Part shown: one piece after another, positions 25,734-34,468 of the stretch
Layout: every line of letters begins with the position of its first letter
How positions within the stretch are numbered: position 1 is the first letter of the stretch
NCBI RefSeq assembly: GCF_016412875.1
Contig: NZ_JAEKPD010000018.1
Location: forward strand, 53,333-117,332
Direction of reading: 5' to 3'
DNA: 64,000 nt
Origin: Palleronia pontilimi
GTDB taxonomy: Bacteria; Pseudomonadota; Alphaproteobacteria; Rhodobacterales; Rhodobacteraceae
Notes under the pieces: model-generated
What the model saw: only the letters and a program-made list of their open reading frames with translations
Told to the model about the DNA's origin: nothing
Databases searched by the model: none
Translations under genes and position numbers: made by a program

Positions 25734-26795
25734 TCACGCCGCCTGCAGCGCCGCGGTGATCGCGGCGCGGTCGAGCCCGGCCTGGCCGATGACGACGAGC
25801 CGGGTTTCGCGGGTGCTGGCGCGCTGGTCGTAGTAGCTGTCCACCCGCGGGCCGACAGCCTGGATCGTCAGGCGCATGGGTTTGCCGGTGACGGTGGCGA
25901 AGCCCTTCAGGCGCAGGATGTCGTGGGCTTCGATCGTGGCCGCGATTTTTCGCGAAAAATCGGCCGGGTCGGAGATTTCGCCGCGGGTGACGGTGAAGCT
26001 TTCGAAATCGTCGTGGTCGTGGTGGTGAGGGTGATCGTCCGCGTGGTCGTGGTCCTCGTCGTCGTGATGGTGGTGGTGATGCGCCTCGCGCGCGTCGAGC
26101 GACGTCTCGGCCGCGGCGTTCTGGCCCAGCAGCACGGCGGCGGGCAGGACGCCCATGGATGTGGCGATCACCTGGACACCGGGCCGGGCGTCGTGGCGCA
26201 GGCGGTCGGACAGGCCCTGCACCTCGATCGGGGCGAGCAGGTCGGTCTTGTTGACCACGATCATGTCCGCGCAGGCGATCTGGTCCTCGAAAAGCTCGGA
26301 CAGCGGCGTTTCGTGGTCGAGATTGTCGTCGGCGGCGCGCTGGGCGTCCACGGCGGCGACGTCATGGGCGAAGCGGCCTTCGGCCACCGCCTTGCCGTCG
26401 ACCAGCGTCACGACGCCGTCGACGGTCACGCGGGTCGAGATCTCGGGCCAGTTGAAGGCCTGGACCAGCGGTTGCGGCAGGGCGAGGCCGGAGGTTTCGA
26501 TCACGATGTGATCGGGGGGCGTGTCGCGGGCCAGCAGCTTTTCCAGCGTCGGCACGAAATCCTCGGCCACGGTGCAGCAGATGCAGCCGTTGCTCAGCTC
26601 CATCACGTCGTCGTCGGTGCAGGTCTCGATCCCGCAGCCCTTCAGGATGTCGCCATCGACGCCCAGGTCGCCGAACTCGTTGATGATCAGCGCGATGCGG
26701 CGGCCATCGGCGTTTTGCAGCAGGTGCCGGATCAGGGTCGTCTTGCCGGCACCAAGGAAGCCGGTGACGATGGTGGCGGGGATCTTGGCGGGCAT
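25734..26795 (-). CDS. cobW: CobW-family GTP-dependent metal chaperone
   Basis: 353 residues from the ATG at 26795. G3E GTPase: Walker A GFLGAGKTT (residues 12-20), the metal-binding GCICC (Cys71, Cys73, Cys74) and SDL-type guanine recognition NKTD (VVNKTDLL). A histidine/aspartate-rich segment at residues ~238-262 is a metal-binding region typical of CobW. CobW is thought to supply Co2+ to cobaltochelatase in the aerobic B12 pathway. It follows hupE by 71 bases under the riboswitch and precedes the GNAT and cobN genes. The open frame continues upstream of 26795, but the family N-terminus begins there. Confidence 0.95.
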   Translation of the reverse strand: MPAKIPATIVTGFLGAGKTTLIRHLLQNADGRRIALIINEFGDLGVDGDILKGCGIETCTDDDVMELSNGCICCTVAEDFVPTLEKLLARDTPPDHIVIETSGLALPQPLVQAFNWPEISTRVTVDGVVTLVDGKAVAEGRFAHDVAAVDAQRAADDNLDHETPLSELFEDQIACADMIVVNKTDLLAPIEVQGLSDRLRHDARPGVQVIATSMGVLPAAVLLGQNAAAETSLDAREAHHHHHHDDEDHDHADDHPHHHDHDDFESFTVTRGEISDPADFSRKIAATIEAHDILRLKGFATVTGKPMRLTIQAVGPRVDSYYDQRASTRETRLVVIGQAGLDRAAITAALQAA

Positions 26796-26866
26796 GGGGA
26801 GACCTTTGTTACGTGTCATGCGCGCCTTGGGCGGCGCGCATGGGAGGTGGGTTCCGGAGCGGGTCG

Positions 26867-27508
26867 TCAGCCCCAGCCGAGGGCGGCGAAGGCGGCGCCT
26901 TCCAGCGTCTCGAGCGTCAGGAACAGGCCGACACCGGCCACGACCGCGCCCGCCAGCCGGGGTTGGATCGCGGCGGCGCTGTCGCCCGCGCGGCGGGCCA
27001 GCAGACCGGCTGCGACGGCGATGACGTATTGCACGGCGGCGAGACCCAGCAGGTAGCCGGGCAGCACGATTGCGGCGGCGGAGGCTTCGGCCGAAGCCAT
27101 GGCCGCGCCGAAGGCCGACCCGTGGAAAAGGCCGAAGCCCGCGAAGAGCGTCATGGCCACCGGCGCGCTGACGGCGCGGCCCGACAGGACCAGACCACCC
27201 AGCGCCAGCAGCGACACGGCGATGACCGCTTCGGCCAGCGGCAGGGTCAGCCCGGTGGTGGTCAGCAGGACGCCCGCGACCATGGCGGCAAGGTAGGCCA
27301 GCGGCGCGGTCAGCGCGCGGCCGGTGAAGGCGGCGGCGATGCCCATGGCGACCACGAAGAACAGGTGGTCGAAGCCCAGGACGGGGTGGCCGACGCCCGA
27401 CAGAAGGCCGTGGGCGAAGGTGGTCATTTCCATCCCGCCCAGCGGGTGGTGGGCCAGCGCGGGCGTGGCAAGTCCGGCGAGGCCGGTGGCGATCAGCAGT
27501 TTCTTCAT
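26867..27508 (-). CDS. hupE: HupE/UreJ family cobalt (or nickel) permease
   Basis: 213 residues. A signal-like N-terminus (MKKLLIATGLAGLATPALA) is followed by the HHPLG motif and then HPVLGFDHLFFVVAMG and GFGLFHGSAFG, the metal-binding histidine motifs of HupE/UreJ proteins, with six helices. These are secondary transporters for Ni2+ or Co2+. The cobalamin riboswitch immediately upstream and cobW downstream argue for cobalt here. It is the first gene after the riboswitch. Confidence 0.92.
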   Translation of the reverse strand: MKKLLIATGLAGLATPALAHHPLGGMEMTTFAHGLLSGVGHPVLGFDHLFFVVAMGIAAAFTGRALTAPLAYLAAMVAGVLLTTTGLTLPLAEAVIAVSLLALGGLVLSGRAVSAPVAMTLFAGFGLFHGSAFGAAMASAEASAAAIVLPGYLLGLAAVQYVIAVAAGLLARRAGDSAAAIQPRLAGAVVAGVGLFLTLETLEGAAFAALGWG

Positions 27509-27639
27509 CTTGTGTCCCCTTTCGGATCGTCATTCATGAAAGGGGGGCCTGGTCGATACGGATCACCGCTTCGCAGCCGCATGACCCAATCCCCGGAACA
27601 CCCCGTCCGTCGTCTTGGTCCGGGCGGATCAACGCCCGG

Positions 27640-27845
27640 TCGCATGGCAGGTCTCCTGGCTTGCGGGTCGCGGCGGTCATCGGCCTTCCCGGGATGGGTC
27701 CCAGTGGCGTCGTCGATGCCCACTCACCGCATACAGTCGCGGGGGCGGCTGCGGTCTGGCGGGGTCCTGATTGGATCCCCCACGCCCGCATTCCCATTTT
27801 AGGTCCCTGCCGCGGCTTGGCCGCGGGGCTGAAGGACACCATGCA
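27640..27845 (-). promoter_or_regulatory. Cobalamin (B12) riboswitch
   Basis: On the minus strand the aptamer landmarks are in the right order: GTGTCC near the 5' end (27839-27834), CCCCGCGACTGTATGCGG in the core, the B12 box GCCACTGG (27708-27701), GGGAAGGC, and finally CCGCAAGCCAGGAGACCTGC (ending near 27646). A following hairpin (27639-27620, CCGGGCG..CGCCCGG) has no T tract, so control is probably at translation or by a longer-range pairing. When adenosylcobalamin is plentiful the element should shut down hupE, cobW and the genes after them. Confidence 0.95.
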
Positions 27846-27945
27846 AGGATCAGTCTTGCGCAGGGCGGGGGGCGGGCGTCAAGCGCCATTGCGCGGGGTG
27901 CGCCTGGTGAGGGGGGGCAAGCGAGGGGCCGGCCCCTCGCGCTCC

Positions 27946-27975
27946 CCGGGATATTTGCGAGAACAAAGAGGCAGG
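27946..27975 (+). repeat. Intergenic element, copy 1 (CCGGGATATTTG..AGAACAAAGA)
   Basis: CCGGGATATTTGCGAGAACA followed by AAGAGGCAGG. The copy at 39669 is nearly the same for its first 26 bases. Both are in intergenic sequence. Similar short elements are scattered through Rhodobacterales intergenic regions; no function is known. Confidence 0.65.
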
Positions 27976-28107
27976 GGCGCTTCATATCTTGGGATGGCCG
28001 CGATATCTTGTGGATAAGCGGAAAAACGATGCCGTATCTAGATGTGCGCTGTTGACTCGGCGCGCGGGGGGATCGGAAAGTGGGGGCCATCTTGCGAGGG
28101 TGTTCCC

Positions 28108-31100
28108 ATGCGATTCACGCGACTCAGACTGAACGGCTTCAAGTCCTTCGTGGACCCCACCGACCTGGTGATCCATGACGGGCTGACCGGGGTCGTGGGG
28201 CCCAATGGCTGCGGCAAGTCGAACCTGCTGGAAGCCCTGCGCTGGGTGATGGGCGAGAACCGGCCCACCGCCATGCGCGGCGGCGGCATGGAGGACGTGA
28301 TCTTCGCCGGTGCGTCGACCCGGCCGGCCCGCAACTTCGCGGAAGTGTCGCTGCATATCGACAACGCGGAACGGCTGGCGCCGTCGGGGTTCAACGATGC
28401 CGACCAGATCGAGATCGTGCGCCGGATCACCCGCGATGCGGGCTCGGCCTACAAGGCGGCGGGCAAGGACGTGCGGGCGCGCGACGTGCAGATGCTGTTC
28501 GCCGACGCGTCCACCGGCGCGCATTCACCCGCGCTGGTCCGGCAGGGCCAGATCGCCGAGCTGATCAACGCCAAGCCCAAGTCGCGGCGGCGGATCCTGG
28601 AAGAGGCGGCCGGGATTTCCGGGCTTTACCAACGGCGCCACGAGGCCGAGCTGAAGCTGAAGGGCGCCGAGGCGAACCTGCTGCGCGTCGACGACGTGAT
28701 CGAGGCGCTGGCCGCGCAGCTGGCGCAGCTGGCGCGGCAGGCAAAGCAGGCGGCGCGCTACCGCGAGATCGGATCACGGCTGCGGCAGGCCGAGGGCTTG
28801 CTGCTCTATCGTCGCTGGCGCGAGGCGGATGACGCGCGGGCGGCGGCGGTGCAGGACGAGGCGGCGCGCGTGACCGCCGCCGCCGGGGCCGAGCGCGCGG
28901 CGGTGCAGGCGGCCCGCGCGCGCGAGGCGGCAGAGGGCGCGTTGCCGCCGTTGCGCGAAGAGGACGCGATCGCCGCCGCCCTGGTGCAGCGTCTGCAGGT
29001 CGAGCGCGGGTCGCTGGACGAGCAGGCGGCGCGGGCGGCGAAGACCATCGAGGCGCTGGCCGCGCGGCTGGACCAGTTGTCGCGCGATGCCGACCGGGAA
29101 AGCGCGTTGAACGTGGATGCGGGCGAGACGATCGCGCGGCTCGACGCCGAGGCGGGCGAGCTGGTGGCGCAGGCCGAGGGCTTCGACGACGACCTGGCGG
29201 GGGCGGCCGAGGCGGCGCGCGCGGCGGCGGCGGTGCTGTCCGAGCGCGAGGGCGACCTGGGCCAGATGACCGAGGACGTGGCGCGGCTGGCGGCCCGCCA
29301 CCAATCCGCCGAGCGGCTGGTCGAGGACGGGCGCAAGACCCGCGACCGATCGGAGCAGGCGGCGGAGCGCGCGCGCGCCGCGGTGGCCGAGGCCGAGGCG
29401 GCGCTGACCCGGTCGCGCGACGTGTACCGGGGCGCCGAGGACGCGCAGGGCGCGGCGCGCGATCTTGCGGCCCGCGCCGAGGCCGCGTTGGTGGCCGCCG
29501 AAGAGGCGCGCGCCGCGGTGCAGACGCAAGAGGCCGAGACGCGGGCGGCGCGCTCCGAGGCCGAGGGCGAGCTGGGCGCGATCCGCGCCGAGGTGGGGGC
29601 GCTGGAAAAGCTGGTGGCGCGCGAGGCCAGCGATGCGGGCGCGGTCATGGACGCGCTGTCGGTCGATCCGGGCTTCGAAGCGGCTTTGGGCGCGGCCTTG
29701 GCGGACGATCTGCGCGCGCCGGTGGTCGACAGCGGCTCGGGCTGGCGGGCGCTGCCGGGCTATGACGCGGTGCAGCCCCTGCCGGACGGCGTGGCGTCGC
29801 TGGCAGGTCACGTGCGCGTGCCGGGCGTGCTGGCGCGGCGGGTGGCGCAGGTGGGCCTTGTCGCACGGGACGAGGGGGCGGCGTTGCAGGCCCGCCTGTT
29901 GCCCGGCCAGCGGCTGGTCAGCCGCGAGGGCGACCTGTGGCGCTGGGACGGCTTTGCCGCCAGCGCCGAGGATGCGCCGTCGGCGGCCGCGTTGCGGCTG
30001 CAGCAGATCAACCGGCTTGCGGGCCTGCGGGCCGAGTTGGCGACGCTGGACGCGCGCGCCGCCAAGACCCGCGCGGCACACGAGGCATTGCAGGCGCGGC
30101 TGGCCGAGCTGGCCGCCGCCGACCGGGGCGCGCGCGACGCGCGGCGCGAGGCCGACGCGCGGGTGGCCGAGGTCAGCCGGACGCTCAGCCGGGCCGAGGC
30201 GGACCGCAACATCGCCGAGGGCAAGCTCGAGTCGGCGCGCCTGGCCGTGACCCGCCACGAGGAAGAGGCGATGGCGGCGCGCGCGTCGGTGAAGGACGCC
30301 GAGGCGGCGCTGGGCGGGCTGGCGGATCTGGGCCAGCTGCGCGCGCGGGTCGAGGACGTGAAGCTGACGGTGGAAGCGGCGCGGATGACGATGATGGCGC
30401 GGCGCTCGGCCCATGACGAGCTGAAGCGCGAGGGCGAGGCGCGCGCCAAGCGGCAGGCGGCGGTCGCGCGCGAGCTGGCCAGCTGGCGGTCGCGGCTGGA
30501 AAACGCCGATGCGCGGCTCGCGGAACTGGCGCGCAGGCGCGACGAGACCGAGGTGGAGTTGCAGGCCGCGCGCGCGGTGCCGGACGACATTCGGGTCAAG
30601 CGCGACGCGCTGGACCGGGGGCTGGAGGATGCCGAGACGCGCAGGCGCGCGGCGGCCGATGCGCTGGCGTTGGGCGAGACGGCGCTGCGCGACGCGGCCC
30701 AGTCCGAGCGCGACGCCGAGCGCGCGGCGGGCGAGGCGCGCGAGGCGCGGGCGCGGGCGGGCGCGCGGGCGGATGCGGCCCGCGAGGCGGTGACGGCGGC
30801 GGCCGAGCGGATCGGCGAGGCGTTGGAGGTGACGCCGGACCAGCTGCTCGACACGCTGGGTGCCGATCCCGACAGGATGCCGCCCGCCGAAGAGATCGAG
30901 ACCGAGGTGGCGAAGCTGAAGCGCCAGCGCGACGGTCTGGGCGCGGTGAACCTGCGCGCCGAAGAGGATGCGCGGGAAATCGCGGACGAGCACGAGCAGC
31001 TGGTGGCCGAGAAGGCCGACCTGGAATCCGCCATCGCCGAGCTGCGCCGCGGCATCGCCGGGTTGAACCGCGAGGGGCGCGAGCGGCTGCTGACCGCGTT

Positions 31101-31557
31101 CGAGCAGGTGAACGCCAATTTCTCGATGCTCTTCACCCATCTTTTCGGCGGCGGCGAGGCGCGGCTGGAACTGGTCGAATCGGACGACCCGCTGGATGCC
31201 GGGCTGGAAATCCTGTGCTGCCCGCCGGGCAAGCGGCTGAGCACGCTGAGCCTGCTGTCGGGCGGCGAGCAGACGCTGACCGCCATGGCGCTGATCTTCG
31301 CGGTGTTCCTGGCCAACCCGGCGCCGATTTGCGTGCTGGACGAGGTCGACGCGCCGCTGGACGACGCCAACGTGACGCGGTTCTGCGACATGCTGGACGA
31401 GATGACCCGCCAGACCGACACGCGGTTCCTGATCATCACCCACCACGCGGTGACCATGGCGCGGATGGACCGGTTGTTCGGCGTGACCATGGGCGAGCAG
31501 GGCGTGTCGCAGCTGGTGTCGGTCGATCTGAAGAAGGCGGAAGCGATGGTGGCCTGA
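28108..31557 (+). CDS. smc: Chromosome segregation protein SMC
   Basis: 1149 residues from the ATG at 28108 (MRFTRLRLNGFKSFVDPT). It has the ABC-type head halves at the two ends: Walker A GPNGCGKS (residues 31-38), Q-loop region with RQGQIAELINAKP, signature LLSGGEQ (residues 1049-1055) and Walker B ICVLDEVDAPLDD. Between them are two very long Ala/Arg/Glu-rich coiled coils and a hinge around residues 520-650. SMC dimers with ScpAB compact and segregate the chromosome. The long coiled coils explain the many open frames on the other strand. It is a single gene with its own upstream region. Confidence 0.98.
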   Translation: MRFTRLRLNGFKSFVDPTDLVIHDGLTGVVGPNGCGKSNLLEALRWVMGENRPTAMRGGGMEDVIFAGASTRPARNFAEVSLHIDNAERLAPSGFNDADQIEIVRRITRDAGSAYKAAGKDVRARDVQMLFADASTGAHSPALVRQGQIAELINAKPKSRRRILEEAAGISGLYQRRHEAELKLKGAEANLLRVDDVIEALAAQLAQLARQAKQAARYREIGSRLRQAEGLLLYRRWREADDARAAAVQDEAARVTAAAGAERAAVQAARAREAAEGALPPLREEDAIAAALVQRLQVERGSLDEQAARAAKTIEALAARLDQLSRDADRESALNVDAGETIARLDAEAGELVAQAEGFDDDLAGAAEAARAAAAVLSEREGDLGQMTEDVARLAARHQSAERLVEDGRKTRDRSEQAAERARAAVAEAEAALTRSRDVYRGAEDAQGAARDLAARAEAALVAAEEARAAVQTQEAETRAARSEAEGELGAIRAEVGALEKLVAREASDAGAVMDALSVDPGFEAALGAALADDLRAPVVDSGSGWRALPGYDAVQPLPDGVASLAGHVRVPGVLARRVAQVGLVARDEGAALQARLLPGQRLVSREGDLWRWDGFAASAEDAPSAAALRLQQINRLAGLRAELATLDARAAKTRAAHEALQARLAELAAADRGARDARREADARVAEVSRTLSRAEADRNIAEGKLESARLAVTRHEEEAMAARASVKDAEAALGGLADLGQLRARVEDVKLTVEAARMTMMARRSAHDELKREGEARAKRQAAVARELASWRSRLENADARLAELARRRDETEVELQAARAVPDDIRVKRDALDRGLEDAETRRRAAADALALGETALRDAAQSERDAERAAGEAREARARAGARADAAREAVTAAAERIGEALEVTPDQLLDTLGADPDRMPPAEEIETEVAKLKRQRDGLGAVNLRAEEDAREIADEHEQLVAEKADLESAIAELRRGIAGLNREGRERLLTAFEQVNANFSMLFTHLFGGGEARLELVESDDPLDAGLEILCCPPGKRLSTLSLLSGGEQTLTAMALIFAVFLANPAPICVLDEVDAPLDDANVTRFCDMLDEMTRQTDTRFLIITHHAVTMARMDRLFGVTMGEQGVSQLVSVDLKKAEAMVA

Positions 31558-31642
31558 CTCCGACGGGGCGGCGTGCCAAGAAGATCGCTGGTATTCCTGT
31601 CGTGAATTTCGGATGCTTTTCCGCAATCATGGGAGGAATAAG

Positions 31643-32998
31643 ATGAGGCTGCTTTCAACGCTCACGTTCACTTGTTGCGCCGCCGCGCTGGCCGGTGCCG
31701 CTCAGGCCGACACGCACCTGATTTTCCCCGTCGGCGAGGGCCCGTTCAACTGGGACAGCTACGAGGCCTTCGCGGAGGCCAACGATTTTTCGGGCCAGAC
31801 GCTGTCGATGACGGGCGTGGGCACCGGCGACGATGCGGCCCGGCTGAACAACCTTTACGCCTATTTCGAAGAGGCGACGGGCGCGACAGTGGAATATTCC
31901 GGCTCGGAAAGCTTCGAGCAGGATATCGTGATCGCCACGCAGGCAGGCTCGGCCCCCAATATCGCCACGTTTCCGCAGCCGGGGCTGGCGCGGGACCTGG
32001 CGGGGCGCGGGTTCCTGACGCCGCTGGACGACCTTGAGCCCTGGGTGCAGGAGAACTACGCCGCCGGGTCGTCCTGGGTGGACCTGGCGACGTTCGAGGG
32101 GCCGGATGGGGGCGAGAACCTCTATGGGCTGTTCTACGGCGTCGATGTGAAGTCGCTGGTCTGGTATTCGCCCGACGCCTTCGACGAGGCGAGCTACGCG
32201 ATCCCGCAAAGCATGGAAGAGCTGAAGGCGCTGTCCGAACGAATCGTCGCGGATGGCGGCACGCCGTGGTGCATCGGCCTTGCCTCGGGGGCGGCGACGG
32301 GCTGGCCCGCGACGGACTGGGTCGAGGACATGATGCTGCGCACCCAGCCGCCGGAGGTCTATGACGACTGGATCACCAATGCCATGCCCTTCGACGACCC
32401 GCGCGTGGTCGCGGCGATCGAGGAATACGGCTATTTCGCGCGCAATCCCGATTTCGTGCAGGGCGGCCCCGACGCGGTGGCGGGCACCGATTTCCGCGAC
32501 AGCGTGCTGGGCCTGTTCCAGTTTCCGCCCGATTGCTACATGCACCGGCAGGCCAGCTTCATCCCGAACTTCTTTCCCGACGGGACCGAGCTGGGCACGG
32601 ACGTGGATTTCTTCTATTTCCCGGCCTATGCGGGCAAGGATCTGGGCAAGCCGGTGCTGGGATCGGGCGGGCTGGTGACGATCACCAACGACGCGCCCAT
32701 CGCGCGCGCCTTCATCGAATTCCTGAAAACCCCCGTCGCGCACGAGATCTTCATGGCGCAGGGCAATTTCCTGACCCCGCACCTGGGCGTGAACACCGAC
32801 GCCTACGCCAACGAAACCCAGGCCGCCTTGGGCGCGATCCTGACCGACGCCACCACGTTCCGCTTCGACGGGTCGGACCTGATGCCGGGCGAGATCGGGA
32901 CGGCGGCGTTCTGGACCGGCATGGTGGACTACACCACCGGCGCCAGCGCCGAAGAGGTGGCGGCGGACATTCAGGCGCGGTGGGAAAGCATCCGCTAG
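31643..32998 (+). CDS. aglE: AglE-like alpha-glucoside ABC transporter binding protein (orphan)
   Basis: 451 residues with a signal peptide (MRLLSTLTFTCCAAALAGAAQA) and a strong GGGAGGA before the ATG. The mature protein is a family 1 extracellular solute-binding protein; residues such as GTGDDAARLNNLYAYFEEATG and the IATQAGSAPNIATFPQPG block match AglE, the periplasmic alpha-glucoside-binding protein. In other Rhodobacterales and rhizobia aglE is followed by aglF, aglG, aglA and aglK. None of these is here: the next gene is a GH1 beta-glucosidase, so the binding protein lacks its permease and ATPase locally. Confidence 0.85.
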   Translation: MRLLSTLTFTCCAAALAGAAQADTHLIFPVGEGPFNWDSYEAFAEANDFSGQTLSMTGVGTGDDAARLNNLYAYFEEATGATVEYSGSESFEQDIVIATQAGSAPNIATFPQPGLARDLAGRGFLTPLDDLEPWVQENYAAGSSWVDLATFEGPDGGENLYGLFYGVDVKSLVWYSPDAFDEASYAIPQSMEELKALSERIVADGGTPWCIGLASGAATGWPATDWVEDMMLRTQPPEVYDDWITNAMPFDDPRVVAAIEEYGYFARNPDFVQGGPDAVAGTDFRDSVLGLFQFPPDCYMHRQASFIPNFFPDGTELGTDVDFFYFPAYAGKDLGKPVLGSGGLVTITNDAPIARAFIEFLKTPVAHEIFMAQGNFLTPHLGVNTDAYANETQAALGAILTDATTFRFDGSDLMPGEIGTAAFWTGMVDYTTGASAEEVAADIQARWESIR

Positions 32999-33074
32999 GC
33001 GCTACCTGACGCGATGCCGGACGGGCGCGCAGTGTGCCCGGCCGGTTCCTGTCATCCAAGCCAAGAGGTCCGCC

Positions 33075-34397
33075 ATGCCCCTGTCCGTGTCGCGCAAGGA
33101 TTTCCCCGAAGGATTCGAGTTCGGGGTCGCCACCGCCGCCTACCAGATCGAGGGCACGCGGAACGGCATCGTGGGTCCGTCGCATTGGGACAGCTACGCC
33201 GCGACGCTGGGCAACGTGGTGAACGGCGAGAACGGCGACGTGGCCTGCGACCATTACCACCGCTACGGCGAGGATCTGGACCTGGTGCGGGACGGCAATT
33301 TCGACACCTACCGCTTCTCGACCGCGTGGACGCGGGTGATGCCGGACGGGCGAACGGTGAACGCCGACGGGCTGGCCTTCTACGACAGGCTGGTGGACGC
33401 GGTGCTGGAGCGCGGGCTGAAGCCGTCGCTGACGCTCTATCACTGGGAACTGCCCGAGGTGTTCGCGGACGCGGGCGGCTGGTCGAACCGCGACACGGCG
33501 CTGGCCTTCGGCGACTATGCCCGCGCGGTCATGGACCGGCTGGGCGACCGGGTAGGTGCTGTGGCCACCATCAACGAGCCGTGGTGCATCGCGTGGCTGA
33601 GCCACTTCCTGGGCCTGCACGCGCCGGGTATGCGCAACATCCGCACCGCCACGCGGGCCATGCACCATATCAACCTGGCCCATGCCGAAGGGATGCAGGC
33701 GATCCGGGCGTCGGGGTCGAAGGCCGATGCCGGGATCGTGCTGAACTTCGCCTGGCCGAAGCCCGAAAGCGACGCGGATGCGAAGGCGGCCCGCCGCTTC
33801 GACGGCATCCACAACCGATGGTTCCTGGAGGCGATCACCAAGGGGCAGTATCCCGCCGACACGCTGGACGGGCTGGGCCCGTACATGCCCGACGGGTGGC
33901 AGGACGACATGGCCGCGATCTCGGCGCCGATCGACTGGCTGGGGGTGAACTACTACACCCGCACCACGCTGCGCGACCTGCCGGGCGCGGTCTGGCCCGC
34001 GTTTGAAGACGTGCCCGGCCCGCTGCCCAAGACCGACATGGGGTGGGAGATCTATCCGGACGGCCTGGGCGACATGTTGACGCGGATCGCGCGGGACTAC
34101 ACCGGCGACACGCCGATCATCGTGACCGAGAACGGCATGGCGGGCGACGACCACCTGGACGGGCAAACCTGCGACGACCCGGTGCGGGTGCAGTATTTCG
34201 ACGACCACCTGCAATCGGTCTTGCGCTCGATCAAGCAGGGCACCCCGGTACGCGGCTATTATGCGTGGTCGCTGCTGGACAATTACGAGTGGTCCTTCGG
34301 CTACGACAAGCGGTTCGGAATCGTCTACGTGGATTACGCGACCCAGGCGCGGTACCCGAAGGCGTCCTACCACGCGCTGAAAGACGCAATCGGCTGA
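33075..34397 (+). CDS. Beta-glucosidase, glycoside hydrolase family 1
   Basis: 440 residues, typical for GH1. The family N-terminal signature [14 protein letters not shown] is present, the acid/base Glu168 is in TINEPW and the nucleophile Glu352 is in VTENG. No signal peptide, so it is cytoplasmic and would split beta-glucosides or beta-galactosides after uptake. It follows the AglE-like gene by 76 bases on the same strand and was probably transcribed with it. The pairing of an alpha-glucoside-type binding protein with a beta-glucosidase is unusual, so real sugar specificity is uncertain. Confidence 0.93.
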   Translation: MPLSVSRKDFPEGFEFGVATAAYQIEGTRNGIVGPSHWDSYAATLGNVVNGENGDVACDHYHRYGEDLDLVRDGNFDTYRFSTAWTRVMPDGRTVNADGLAFYDRLVDAVLERGLKPSLTLYHWELPEVFADAGGWSNRDTALAFGDYARAVMDRLGDRVGAVATINEPWCIAWLSHFLGLHAPGMRNIRTATRAMHHINLAHAEGMQAIRASGSKADAGIVLNFAWPKPESDADAKAARRFDGIHNRWFLEAITKGQYPADTLDGLGPYMPDGWQDDMAAISAPIDWLGVNYYTRTTLRDLPGAVWPAFEDVPGPLPKTDMGWEIYPDGLGDMLTRIARDYTGDTPIIVTENGMAGDDHLDGQTCDDPVRVQYFDDHLQSVLRSIKQGTPVRGYYAWSLLDNYEWSFGYDKRFGIVYVDYATQARYPKASYHALKDAIG

Positions 34398-34468
34398 ACG
34401 CGCGTCCTTGTCACGACGGCGTTCCGCTCCACCATTCCCCACGGATTATTTTCAATCGAGGTGCCACC

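Noticed and set aside
26023..26100. Repetitive GTGGTGGTG-type sequence as a microsatellite
   Set aside because: It encodes the His/Asp-rich metal-binding segment of CobW on the minus strand.
27620..27639. Hairpin CCGGGCG..CGCCCGG as a terminator of the riboswitch
   Set aside because: No T tract follows on the minus strand; it may be part of the expression platform but cannot be called an intrinsic terminator.
27534..27842. A 102-codon minus-strand frame across the region before hupE
   Set aside because: The sequence is a textbook cobalamin riboswitch on that strand, so the frame is accidental.
28774..31626. A 950-codon minus-strand frame opposite smc
   Set aside because: SMC has Walker A, signature and Walker B motifs; the opposite frame is low-complexity and arises from the Ala/Arg/Glu-rich coiled coils.
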